Positions 1-15,100 of a DNA stretch of 64,000 nucleotides are shown piece after piece. The stretch lies in contig CM068585.1 in assembly GCA_035048485.1 (NCBI GenBank), positions 2,473,001-2,537,000 on the forward strand, written 5' to 3'. The DNA is from Pteria penguin. Its lineage: Eukaryota > Mollusca > Bivalvia > Pterioida > Pteriidae. How positions within the stretch are numbered: position 1 is the stretch's first letter; every line of letters starts with the position of its first letter. Both the position numbers and the translations under genes were made by a program. Under the pieces are notes generated by a model that was given only the letters and a program-made list of their open reading frames with translations, was not told the origin of the DNA and made no database searches.

Positions 1-150
1 TGTTCTGAATCACAATGTAGTAAGAATCTGTGAAATTTTATGAAGAAGGTCATGCCACTTTACGAGCACTTCAACACTGTTATTAACATTTTGTAATAAT
101 AGTATAATAATAATCTAAGCTCTGTACCAATTTTTCCCTCTAATATAAAC

Positions 151-3100
151 AGAAGCTGCTTTGTCGTAATATCCTCCTTGTTCATACAACATGGCTGCCT
201 CTGTCCATTGCTGAAACATTAACATTCTGTAATATTAACAAGATATATACAAAGAGAATTAGCTCACAACATAAAAACATCTCTAATTTTTCTTTTGAAT
301 GCCATCTCATCTTTCCCGTCATATAAATTCTTATTCTTTCAAACTAATTTTCTCCAGTAATAAAACTTAAAGTTTAATTAGGGGTTACCATGCGAGTGTT
401 TTACAAAAACTGACAGGGTATCGGCGAATACCCTGTCAGAAATGTCTGTTTCACAGCTCGGCTAACGCCTCGCAGTGAAACTCAATTTCTGACAGGGTAT
501 CCACCGATACCCTGTCAGTTTTTGTAAAACACTCGCATGGTAACCCCATTCTAATGCATTTGACAAAATAATTACAAGTTAATTATAAGTTATGGTTTTC
601 TAAGCCAAGTTGCTAATCACAGTCATATCAAAAACTGCAGGGTATCGTGACGTCACAAATCAGAAACTGCAAGGTATCGTGACGTCATATCAAAAACTGC
701 AGGGGTATCGTGAATACCCTTGCAGTTTTTAAATCGGACAGCCAATGAGATCGCGTGTTACAAACAAAGTGCATTAGAATTTATGATTATGGATTGAACA
801 ATAATGAATAATAATGACCTTCATTCCCTCAAGGATTCCAGCACATTCCTTCTTAAGTATCCTACTGGGCATCTTCATTGCCATGCCAACACCACTGAAA
901 AAAATAAGGCAAATTTTAAAATGTAATTCAAAGGTCAAGGTCAACAGATCAATGACCTTGGTGTAATATGAAAGGGCTTTCACAGAAAGCACATCACAGA
1001 ATATTTTGTCATAAATGTGAAGTGTGTACTGTGTCAGGGAACACTTACCGTCTGATATCACCCATTCGGATAGACATTCTAGCTATGCCAGCTGCACATA
1101 TTTCATCATGTTCTCGATCTTTCTCTTCCCTTGTTACACCCTTTTCATAGTGAGATAAAGCTGTCATATAGTCACCAGTAAACTCCAGCTGCTGGGCATA
1201 TTCCCTAGAGATGTATGGAATTTGGTCGGCAGCCAAAGCCTTTGCAAGCTGCAGAGCACTGTCCCAGTGTAATAGATCACGACGCATCTATAACATACGC
1301 AGTAGTACAGGTATATACATATACTTTAAAAAAAATTTGGCATTTGTCTTGAAATGATAATGTATACTTTCTGAAATATTTGTATTCTTTTTATATTACT
1401 GTAACATGAAATTCATGCTGTGGATTAACCTTCACTATTTACGTGGTCATATAAAACCAGACCAAATAATTTGCTATGTAAATTTGTTTGAACAAGTGTT
1501 AAAACACCTATATTGTTCGACTTGTACTAAATCAGCCTCAGGGCTCATTTCAAGGCGTTATTCATTACCATAAAATTTTGTCCACTATTAAAATGTAAGA
1601 AAGTTAAGTAAAGTCAACAAAATTGTCTTGCCACTTGGCACATATCAGTTTCTATAAATAAAAAAACACACCGTCAAAAATCGACTTATATAGGTGAGTA
1701 TTTTGGGTTTATTTTTGTTCTAATATCTTAAATGTCTGTACCCATGGAATTCTATAAGCTCACAAAATCACAAAAGATTATACTAGCAGAAATTTCACTG
1801 TTTTCAGTATATAAATCTATTTAATGAATGGTGTAGTAAAACTTATTAGATGATTATTAATCGCCAGGTTAATACTTTATTACTACACAGTATCAAATCT
1901 GTATACAATGTTTCAACATTCTATGGCTTATAGATTTATGTTTCCATGGTATTAGTATTAAAAGTTACAGTAAACACTAGTCTACATCATGGTCTGATAC
2001 AGTATATACAACTCTTCAGATATCTACCAAGAGTATTGATATCATGCTGACTTTGAGAATGCACTTGATACAGTGAACACTATGCACTTGATATGAACAC
2101 TATGCACTTGATACAATGAACACTATGCACTTGATGTAGTGAACACTATGACTTGAAACAGTGAAAACAATGCACTTGATACAGTGAACACTATGCACTT
2201 GATACAATGAACACTATGCACCTGATACAATGAACACTATGCACCTGATACAATGAACACTATGCACTTGATACACTGTTTTATATATATATATATATAT
2301 AGTTACTTTATACCTCTAGAGCAGCTATTGGTCTGCCGGAAGCCAGGAACAAATCTTGAGCCAAATTGAATTCACCAAGATACATAGCAATGTAGCCTGA
2401 TAATAAGTTCTTGTCCTCAATATTCTGAAAGTAAGAGAAGTTGATATAAATACACCATGTACAACACACAGGACAAAGACTTTAGAGAAACATTTACAAA
2501 ACTACAGTACTGCTCATTGAGCATGGGTTTATCTCTCTACAACTTGAACACATACATAAACACACAATGACAGAACATCGAGGCTTTAAATACTACCGTC
2601 CCATTGACAAGTTACAGGGTTATAATGGCAGGAAGGAAAGTGGTCTAATAAAACTTTAAAGACAAATATTTACATTGCAAGTATAAGCTGTCTTTAAACA
2701 CATGTTGCATAAGAAGGGTTCCCTGTCTGGTTATATACAACATAAAAGACATCACGTCTATTGGGTGCTTTTTCTGTTATTTAACAGTAGGCTTTATTTT
2801 TCTTCTAAGTAAGATCGGAATATACTGTGGATTATTTCTGAAGGTATAGATATTTGCGATGACCTGTTGGGATAGATATTTATCTATACATGTTAGTATA
2901 GATATTTACCTAGATATGACATAATGATATAGATATTTACCTTGACATGTTAGTATAGATATCTATCTTGACATGTTAGTATAGATATCTACCTTGACAT
3001 GTTGGTAAAGATATCTACTTTGACATGTTAGTATAGATATCTACCTTGACATATTAGACCAGATATCTAATTTGACATGTTAGTATAGATATCTACCTTG

Positions 3101-6100
3101 ACATATTAGACTAGATATCTACCTTGACATGTTAGTATATATATCTACCTTGACATATAAGTAAAGATATCTACCTTGACATGTTAGTATAGATATCTAC
3201 CTTGACATATTAATATAGATATCTACCTTGCCATGTTAGTATAGATATTTACTTTGACATATTAGTATAGATATCTAACTTGACATGTTGGTATAGATAT
3301 CTACATTAAAATGTTAGTATAGATATTTACTTTCACATGTTGGTATAGATATCTTCCATTGACACATTAATATAGATATCTACCTTCACATTTTAGTATA
3401 GATATTTACCTTGACCAGTTGGTATAGATATCTACCTGACATGTTGGTATAGATATTTACCTTGACATGTTGGTATAGATATCTACCTGACATGTTGGTA
3501 TAGATATCTACCTGAAATGTTGGTATAGATATTTACCTTGACCTGCTGAAGAGATGCCACCATTCCTACATCAGCAATTTCTCTATAAACCCTGATAGCT
3601 AAAACAAACAGAGTTAAAATTACTCAAATGTCATATCACAAAGGCATATCTTCATAAGTTTGACTTCCTGGTCTTAGATTCAGAACATAACACAGTGATA
3701 AAAGAAAGATAAGCTTCCATCAACTATAATGTAAGTAAGTTTAATGAAAGCAGACTATTTAACATATTGGCTGATAGAGTTCTGGATCATCAAGTATTCC
3801 TTATACAAACACTCTCATCAAATCTTGAAATTATATTTTCATAAATTCTTAGTTATGACAATATCATTTTTACAATATCAAAATTTTGATTAACTGCCAA
3901 GTATCCTTGCTTTGACATTTACAGATCTATTACATACAAATTCAACTTTGAGATAGAAGCTGATCTTCAACTAACCAAAATCTATTTCAATGGCCTGCAG
4001 AGCTCCTTTTCCTAACTCTATCCATGCCACGATATCATTCAGGTGGTGACAAAAGACCCACACATCTTTAAATCGTCTCAGCTTAATTCCTTGAGTCAAT
4101 GCCATCTTCATCTGTAATAAAATAATAAAACCATTGTGTGTTAAAGATATTGAAGGGAAGTACAAAATAAATTAAAATAAATCTATGAAAGTTTGACATG
4201 AACAAATTAAAATATTTGCTTGAATTATGTGTACATTATCTCAAGTGCATGATGCACACATTTTTTGTAGGTGCTTATTATTCATAGTATAATGTGGTAT
4301 ATGTGACGGGTGTTTCTAGCAAGCTTTTGTAAATCCTCTGGCTTCATGATTTTTAGACTTATGGTTTGGATTTATCCATCATCTTTACATAAGAAATATA
4401 TAAGAAATGTATAAACTTTCTTTCTCTCAATAACATTCAACGTCTGCACAAGAACATCTGTCTAAATGATGACACTGATGACACTTACTGACGAAGTCAG
4501 AATACCTTATAAAACATACATAAGTTATGTCTTAAAAAAAAAATTAATGTTTTCAACAACTGTTTCTTCAATGTTTAATACATGTAAATAGACATATAAC
4601 CTAAAATTAAGACATACGATACACTTGTACAAATGTATATTTTGGAATGTAGAAAATAACCACGTACTGGTATATACAGAGAAAGTCATCTGTTTAGCCA
4701 TACCTGGGTAATTATTGGGTTTTAAACATCTTTTGAAACTTAACTACAATCATTACACCAAGTAAATTTTTTCCGGTGACACTGGCTTCTGAGTTTACAT
4801 GACCCAGCTACTATGACAACAGATGTAAAAGATAAAAGGTGCATCAAGGTACACGCTGGACATTTAACCAGCCAATCTCAACTCTACATTCGGCCACTAA
4901 CTTTATACTGAATTTCATTCTGCATATTATACATTCAATGTTAAGTTTTTCTAGATTTTTGATATTTTTTCCAACTATGGGGGAGTGAACTAAACACAAG
5001 TGATTGCACAAAGTGACAATGAATACAAAAGATGTGTTTATAAATTAAACCGTCTTTCACTATTAAGGGAGATGACCTATGCAATTCATCTCTCTTTGTT
5101 GACCTCCCTTTCCTATACACCCACCAAATTTTTACCTGTATATGGTAATAGTTTTCAATATTTTTCTCATATTATATTTCTTATTAATTTGTGTTTCCAT
5201 CATCAATCATAATCCAAAATCTCAAAAATGTTAACTTCCCTATTTCATAATAAAGATCTCCTACATATTGATATAAATGCAGATAATGTTGTTACCTCAT
5301 ATTTCATTTTTCATGTTTTTTGTATTAGATGTTAATCTTAATTTGAAAGTACATATACCCAAGTGACAAGTTATCGATTTATATTTCATTATTAACACTT
5401 AGAAAATCATCAATATTTATAGGAACACATGTTGCCCACTATAAATTTAAGACAGAGCAACAAACACCAAAGTGGTGATCCCTATACTGATATGCTGGTG
5501 ACATAAAACTGAATTTGTTTTCTGTTTAATCAATAAATCTAATGAATAATTGTCACGATCTTTAAACTTACGTTATTTGGAGACATATCCTCTATATTTT
5601 CTGAGAATAAAGCAGAATGTGTGTCCAGAATTTGGGTCTGTATTCTGCCACTAGACGTCTGTAGAGTTACCTCTCCATTGTAAAGCATGATGGGAATCAT
5701 ACCATACGGTAACTTACTCTCTCCTACATACTCAACAGTGGATCCTACAAAAAATGGAAAATGTGTTTGTGAAACACTAAGCCTCAATTTGCAGCTATCT
5801 ATTACATATAAAGGATGCAAGGTAATAAACTTTGATGTCAAGCACTAGTAGGGCATGCTTACCAAAATGTGAAATCTGTACCACTTACAGCTTATATTTC
5901 AATTTTGTAAACAAGAACCTAACCAACCAGTCGACTGAAAAATCTCTACAGAGGGCAATGCACTGAGATATCTCAGGTTCAAACCCCATGAGTGATTCTA
6001 TCCTGCTCTTTAGCTGAGACAGTAAAAACTGAGATCTCATATCCTGGTCGATGTTGGCACAATAAGTATCTCTCATGACATTGAGAGTCCACTGCATCCG

Positions 6101-9100
6101 TGGAAATTTCTGTACAGATATCAAGCACATGCTGTCCCCATATAAGTGAAATAATTTCATGAGCATACCAAAACTCATCTGATATAAAGCTAACTTGAAT
6201 CTGGCCATCACATGATGGAGGAATTAAAATGTCAGACCCTAAATAACATAGCTATGCTTGCTCCAAAGATAGATTGTATGATTATGTGTCAAGATAAATG
6301 ATTTATATGTATGGATATTGAAATGCTATAAATAACATCAATGTACCTTTGATCGATTTGTATGTATGGACATCAGAATGCTATAAATAACATCAATGTA
6401 CCTTTGATCGATTTGTATGTATGGACATCAGAATGCTGTAAATAACATCAATGTACCTATGACTGAACTGTATAGATGGGTACTGAAATACTTTAAATAA
6501 CATCAATGTTCCTTTGATTGATTGTATGTACAGACACTGGAATATTATGAATAACAATAATGTACCTTTGGTTGATTCTCGGCAGTAGAGGTAAGTATAC
6601 ATCTTCTCCTCATCATAAGTAATGAACACACCCTGTAGATATAAAGTAATAGGGAGTAATGCAGATATCAAGTAATATGGAGTAATGTGGATATCAAGTA
6701 ATATGGAGTAATGTAGATATAAAGTAATATGGAGTAATGTGGATAAAAAGTGATATGGAGTAAGGTAGATATCAAGTAATATGGAGTAATGTGAATATCA
6801 AGTAATATGGAGTGATGTAGATATAAAGTAATATGGAGTAATGTGGATATCAAGTAATATGCAGTAATGTGGATATCAAGTAATATGCAGTAATGTGGAT
6901 ATCAAGTAATATGGAGTAATGTGGATATCAAGTAATATGTAGTAAGGTAGATATAAAGTAATATGGAGTAATGTGGATATCAAGTAATATGGAGTAATGT
7001 GGATATCAAGTAATATGGAGGAATGTAGATATAAAGTGATATGGAGTAATGTAGATATAAAGTAATATGGAATAATGTGGATAAAAAGTGATATGGAGTA
7101 AGATAGATATCAAGTAATATGGAGTAATATGGATATCAAGTAATATGGAGTGATGTAGATATAAAGTAATATGGAGTAATGTGGATATCAAGTAATATGG
7201 AGTAATGTGGATATAAAGTAATATGCAGTAATGTGGATATAAAGTAATATAGAGTAATGTAAATATAAAGTAATATGGAGTAATGTGGATATAAAGTAAT
7301 ATGGAGTAATGTGGATATCAAGTAATATGCAGTAATGTGGATATAAAGTAATATAGAGTAATGTAAATATAAAGTAATATGGAGTAATGTGGATATAAAG
7401 TAATATGGAGTAATGTAGATATAAAATAATATGGAGTAATGTGGATATAAAGTAATATGGAGTAAGGTAGATATAAAGTAATATGGAGTAATGTGGATAT
7501 CAAGTAATATGGAGTAATGTAGATATCAAGTAATATGGAGTAATGTAGATATAAAGTGATATGGAGTAATGTGGATATCAAGTAATATGGAGTAATGTGG
7601 ATATCAAGTAATATGGAGTAATGTAGATATAAAGTGATATGGAGTAATGTGGATATAAAGTAATATGGAATAATGTGGATAAAAAGTGATATGGAGTAAT
7701 GTGGATATCAAGTAATATGGAGTAATGTGGATATCAAGTAATATGGAGTGATGTAGATATAAAGTAATATGGAGTAATGTGGATATCAAGTAATATGGAG
7801 TAATGTGGATATCAAGTAATATGGAATAATGTAAATATAAAGTAATATGGAGTAATGTGGATATCAAGTAATATGGAGTGATGTGGATATAAAGTAATAT
7901 GGAGTAATGTGGATATCAAGTAATATGGAGTAATGTGGATATCAAGTAATATGGAGTAATGTGGATATCAAGTAATATGGAGTAATGTGGATATAAAGTA
8001 ATATGGAGTAATGTGGATATAAAGTAATATGGAGTAATGTGGATATAAAGTAAGATGAAGTAATGTGGATATCAAGTAATATGGAGTGATGTGGATATAA
8101 AGTAATATGGAGTAATGTGGATATAAAGTAATATGGAGTAATGTGGATATCAAGTAATATGGAGTAATGTGGATATCAAGTAATATGGAGTAATGTAGAT
8201 ATAAAGTGATATGGAGTAATGTGGATATCAAGTAATATGGAGTAATGTGGATATAAAGTAATATGGAGTAATGTGGATATAAAGTAATATGGAGTAATGT
8301 GGATATCAAGTAATATGGAGTAATGTGGATATAAAGTAATATGGAGTAAGGTAGATATAAAGTAATATGGAGTAATGTGGATATAAAGTAATATGGAGTA
8401 ATGTGGATATAAAGTAATATGGAGTAATGTGGATATAAAGTAATATGGAGTAATGTGGATATCAAGTAATATGGAGTAATGTGGATATAAAGTAATATGG
8501 AGTAATGTGGATATCAAGTAATATGGAGTGATGTAAATATAAAGTAATATGGAGTGATGTGGATATCAAGTAATATGGAGTAATGTAGATATAAAGTAAT
8601 ATGGAGAAATGTAAATAAAAAGTAATATGGAGTTATACATCTTGAATGCCATATTTCATTTTTCTCAGACGATTCTCCTTGCATACAGAACACTGACCAA
8701 TAAATGGTAGTTTACAGTATTCTCTTTCCATTGCATAGTGTAGCTTCTGATATAATTACTACGGCATAATATTTTCCTTATCAGCACCAATAGTATTGAT
8801 AGTATTGTAATTAGCTTTAGTTATATACTACAATAAGGATCAAGTTAAAGCACAAGTAAATTCTTTGTCTTTAATGGAAATAAGCAAAATCATAGAAGAC
8901 AGCTATCAATGTTTTTGAGTAGCAATTATGAATTATCTTTAAGTAAACATCATGTATAATAACAAGAATGCATATTCATATTACCGACTTATGAATACAG
9001 ATCAAAAGTAGCAGATTATTTTACATTCAGTATAGATTGTAATCTCACCTTGTCTGGAGTCCAGTTCTCCCATACAGCTCCGCGGGTCGTATTGGAAAAG

Positions 9101-12100
9101 TTTGGTATCTCTAATGTCTGATCATTGACCTGCAAGTCCAAAACTTCATCACAAATAAAACGTATACTGTATCAAGAACTACATTAATCAATTCCTGTCG
9201 TATGGATTTTAAATTAAAATTGTTCATTACAATATAAGATATTTTGTTCAATCACTTACAGGGTTGTAGACAAAGCCGTCACTTTTCTCGTCTATAAATA
9301 CCAATCTGGAACCTCCACTATCTGGAAAGAGGCTTCTAATACCCGCTACATGCCGAAATTCATTCACAAAGTTCCAATCTTCTATGTAGAAATAGTTCAG
9401 ACCACCATTCTAAAAAGGAAAATTTAAATTAAGAATCAAAAGCAAAAACCTAGAGTTAAATTTCTTACCATATAAGTACTCTTTGTTATAACTATAATTT
9501 TAATTTTTGAAAATAAAGTGACTGTAATTTGCAACTACTCATTGCAACATCGGCATGTTGTACATGATTAGGTGTCACATATCTTCAGTGTTAACGTATA
9601 ATTAATTAACGATACAAAATACAACAACTTAACAAATTGAAGTCCACTAACAATATAACAATACATGAGTTTCAATTCAATTTTCTTCCATATAATACAG
9701 TAACATACAATAATTCCTGAATAAACAACAATTGCTCATTGCCATTTATTATCAGCAAATTCAGTTACTTTTAATTAGTGCTGACTAGATTCATGATATC
9801 GAATTTAAAAGCACTTTTCCCGAAAAAGTACTGACACTGATTGGATGATGTAAACAAAATTAATCAGAAAGTATATGCTAAAAGGTCTAATTATATACAT
9901 CTAATTTTTATAACTGAATAGGATAAAACTGAAAGAAGCAAACAACAAAACTAGGAACTTTGTAATCAGAAATGACTACAATAAAACCCATGGTTTTATC
10001 ATAGTAATGATCACATTACATATCTTGGTAGATTATTTGTTAAACATTTATCTTGTGAATCACTTCTGGGTTTTTTCATTTTACTCTTTTTCTTTTTTTT
10101 CCTTTTATCATAACATGTCAGTCTGTGACCTATGTCCAAGAGTGTCGACACACCTAAACTTACATCTGTTCCATAGATCAGGAAGTCAGGGGTTAAGCTG
10201 TGACAAGTAACTCTAGAGTCATCATTACTGGGATCTGGAAACAGTCTGGTTTCCCTTTCATCTGTGGTACCAGTTGTCTCCCCTTCAATCTATCATCAGT
10301 ATAACATGATATTTAAAACACTGTAAGTATGTTCATACTACTTAAATTCTACAATCTAAATGAAAGGTGTCAAATATTTGATATCAAAGATATTCTTAAA
10401 TAATGACTAACTAAGATGATATATATATATATTCATTTTGAATTATAAAGTAAATCTTTTCTCTTCCCTCTTCAAGGGCATATCTTTGAGAGTACTATAC
10501 ATATATGAATGACCTGGATATTACAATCTATTATTACAGAATAGAGAAAAATCATCATAATTTTAAATAAATGACACAAGCATCAGGACATAATGTTAGT
10601 TTGTAGCATTATACCATATGAAGCTGAACTTTGCCCTCAAACCCCACAGCAGCATAATCTGAATTAAGATGTATACTATTGACTGTTCCCAGGTATTCTC
10701 TGTCCTTCAATCTCTCCACCCCTACAAAATCAAATGAACTCTGATTTTATTAAACTTCCCTAAGAATGTATAATTTCAAATTTCATTTATCTCCGTAACA
10801 GTTTGTATATGAAGAACTACCATAATCGAAACATTTGAATGATGATAAAATTTCCACAATCTTCACGTTATGTAGCATCACATTATAAACAATCTCAGTA
10901 ATATACACAATACTTCTACTCCTATCATATTCAGAAGTGTGATTCAATAGCTTACATCCATACGAGACAAAAATTACCCAATATCTCATTTTATATGCAT
11001 TTTTTACTCATTTAATTCCTAACCTCATGTTTTAAAGATTACCTTTAACAAGTTGGCAATTTATTGAGAAATGATATCATATGGTTTGATATGTGGTCAC
11101 ACTGTATAATCCGTGAAGAAGATTATATAAAGTATGCACCACATCTAACCTTATCATTTCTAAATTAACTGCATAATTGTTAAAGATAATCCATATGATT
11201 CAATTCAAGACAAAAATAACTTGGTTTCACGTTTTAATTCTCAACAATAGATTCATTTCAAACCATAAACTGAACAAAACAAAAATGGAAGAATACATCA
11301 TGTTAGCAGTTCTGGAAGTAGGCATGTCTAAGGAACCTAACCAATTTATAGAGTATAAAACAAAAACTCAACCAATCACATCTGCTGTTTTATATGAAAT
11401 TAAATTATCACTTATTAAAAATAAATCAAACCTGAATCTCCAAGAAGGTAAAACCATGCTCTATTATTCATGCCACATGCTAGATGAAAGGGTCCAATAC
11501 CCAGGAAGGACGGCTCTACATCGATAGGAATGGTCAGGGGTTGATCCTGCAATAGTATCAATTATACTATACATACAGGTATCATGTATCTAAATCGGGT
11601 TAACAACGGACATTTAGAAACAAAACAATCCTATTATGTTAGAATAGGGATGCATATTAATTCTATTTATTTTTGAAAGATCCCATTTTCACAAGCATTA
11701 AAACAAAAAATCAACAGTATAACTTGCATCTATCAGAATATTCAAAGGTTAGTTCACTATGAAACTTAATGTTTTATCTCAGGCAAATTAGCAAAGCATG
11801 GCACCATGTATTTTTCAAACTACACCATGCCCTTTTTATGTGTGTCATGTCCTTCTTTGCCCCAAATCTTTATTTTTATAAACTGAAAAAGACTGAAGGT
11901 CATTCATGTAAGATAGGGGCCCTAAATGATTGTGATTTAAAGGGCTAGTGAAATCCCTAGACATGTTATATGTTGTCAGATGTTGGCTAAACATCATCCG
12001 TAAAGCTATGTCATCTGTTTGACTCCATACATATCACCTACGTATTGTCTGTTACTTTATTTATTGATTGACACATCTTAATTAGCATTACTTAGATAGA

Positions 12101-15100
12101 TATGATTAACATTTTACATCCGTACATTACCATAGATAGAGACGGTTGTCAATTGTAGAAATATGGATTCTTTTTACCATATTTGAAAATATCAAATGAA
12201 AAAGAATGTTTATCGCTTTCAAATGCCATTGTTCGTGGATTAACCAAAAAATTTAACAATTAATAATAATAATTCAGTAATTATGATCTCATTACTTCAT
12301 CCACTGATGCTACTGGATTTAAGTAAGATCATTTAACTAGTTTTCTCTATTTGGCAACATATTATTAAAAATTCACTTTCCACATTTCCTATGATATTTT
12401 GGTATCTTGTCTAGTTATACCTGGTAAATGGAGTTTCAGAACATCTCATTTTGTTACAAGAATATTATCACATCATTCTAAAGCAGCAGCCACAACAACA
12501 GAAGCAAATGGCATACAACACTGCTCCTCTCTATCAGTCTAAGAACTTAACAATATGAATATAAAAACATAACTTACTAGTAACTCTAAATTACAAAGTA
12601 TTTACTATAAGTGTGTCAATAAACGTAAATGAGCATTAATCACTATTACCATTATCATTAACTGTATAATTTGTACTGCAATAAATTTTATTAGGGTCAG
12701 CACAACTGCATGCCATATGGATAATTGCTACCAGATTTTATTAGGGTTGGCACAACTGCATGCCATATAGACCATTGCTATCAGATTTTATTAAAGGTTG
12801 GCACAACTGCATGCCACATAGATAATTGTTATTAGATTTTATTAGGGTTGGCATAACTGCATGCCATATAGATAGTTGCTATCAGATTTCAGATTTTATA
12901 AAGGTCAGCACTATTGCATGCCATACAGATAATTGTTATCAGATTTTATTAGGGTTGGCAAAACTGCATGCCATATAGATAATTGAAATCAGATTTTATT
13001 AGGGTCAGCATAACTGCATGCCATACACATATTTGCTATCAGATTTTATTAGGGTTGGCACAACTGCATGCCATATAGATAACTGTTATCAGATCTTATT
13101 AGGGTTGGCACAACTGCATGCCATATAGATAGTTGCTATCAGTTTTTAGATTTTATTAGAGTCAGCACAACTGCATGCCATCAATATTTGCTATCAGATT
13201 TTATTAGGGTTGGCACAACTACATGCCATATAGATAATTGAAATCAGATTTTATTAGGGTTAGCATAACTGCATGCCATACAGATATTTGCTATCAGATT
13301 TTATTAGGGTTGGCACAACTGCATGCCATATAGATAATTGAAATCAGATTTTATTAGGGTCAGCATAACTGCATGCCATACAGATATTTGCTATCAGATT
13401 TTATTAGGGTTGGCACAACTGCATGCCATATAGATAATTGTTATCAGATTTTATTAGGATTTGTATAACTGCATGCCATATAGACCATTGCAATCAGATT
13501 TTATTAGGGTCAGCACAACTGCATACCATATAGATAATTGTTATCAGATTTTATTAGGGTTGGCACAACTGCATGCCATATAGATAGTTGCTATCAGATT
13601 TTATTAGGGTTGGCACAACTACTTGCCATATAGATAATTGAAATCAGATTTTATTAGGATTGGCACAATTACTTGCCATATAGATCACTGTTATCAGATT
13701 TTATTAGGGTCAGCACAACTGCATGCCATACAGATAATTGTTATCAGATTTTATTAGGGTTGGCACAACTGCATGCCATATAGACCATTGCTATCAGATT
13801 TAATTAGGGTTGGCACAACTGCATGCCTTATAGATAATTGGTATTAGATTTTATTAGGGTTGGCACAACTGCATGCATGCCATATAGATAATTACTATCA
13901 GATTTTATTAGGGTTGGCACAACTGCATGCACTATAGAAGATTGCTATCAGATTTTATTAGAGTTGGCACGACTGCATGCCATACAGATAATTGATATCA
14001 GATTTTATTAGAGTTGGCACGACTGCATGCCACATTGATCACTGCTATCAGATTTTATTAAGAGTTGGCACGACTGCATGCCATACAGATAATTGCTATC
14101 AGATTTTATTAGGGTTGGCACGACTGCATGCCATACGGATAATTGCTATCAGATTTTATTAAGAGCTTTGCATTTAAGTATATTAACTGTAACTGGAACA
14201 TTTTCAATCACATGCAAAATCCCAAGAGATGCTCTTAGAAAACTGAAAATTAGCATGAATATAATACAGCTGTAAAAATTTACAAACTGGAAATTTAAAT
14301 GATAAAAATAATGTAATATCTGATAGACATTAAGTTACAATTCATATCATTGTGAAAGAGAATTGAATCTGAAGAGAATTTAGATTTCTTGAATATTACA
14401 AATTAGATGAAGTACGACTGTTTACACACTTAATAGTCTGAGTTAAGAAAATATTGAAATATTGCAATTTTAAACTCAATTTACAAAAGTGGTTGCAAAC
14501 AGGGCCCTCTAAAAAATACCATGTTACAAAGTACCCTTTTCATGTACAAATTTGTGTGCCCTTTAAGCTGTGGAAGAAGTTAAATATGTACATGTTGGTT
14601 CCTTCATGGTATTGCCCTACCACAAACTGAATCCTGAATTCAGAATGTGGTCTGGCAATCCCAAAGGCTAGACAAAGAGCCATTTCTTCACTACTAAATT
14701 CCAGTGAATTATACTCACTTGACTGACATTGTCCTCAATTGTGACCTCCAGAAGAGAGGTCAGATGGGCTATGCGGGTAATATGGGAAGAAGCCAACATG
14801 GGAAGCCGTGTCAAATAGATATGAAGATTGCCCTTTTGTGTGGACACTGCTAGAAGTTGACCATCATCTGACCAATTCAGTTTATCCAATCCTCTTTCAT
14901 CTTCCATGTTAATAATGGCAAACATCTCTTTAAGGTCAGAGAGATCATGAATCTTTATACTGTAATGAATACAGCAACCAATGTATTAAAATTGTAGTCA
15001 ATCATTGTTTTATAATAAATATTGTCCTATACACAAAATAATTGCATTCAAATCAACAAATATAAATTTTGATAAATTTATTAAAGTGAGAATTAAAGGC

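Noticed and set aside
5885..6211. 108-residue reverse open frame
   Set aside because: Lies between two WDR19 exons that already join in frame and overlaps a degenerate SINE with a Pol III B box.
6393..8517. Reverse-strand ISTLLHIT / [11 protein letters not shown] repeat ORFs
   Set aside because: Products of the 26-bp minisatellite in a WDR19 intron; overlapping frames encode the same words.
12690..14165. CRISPR-like array
   Set aside because: Direct repeats here have no unique spacers: the whole 50-bp unit repeats. Animal minisatellite, as with all other arrays in the window.
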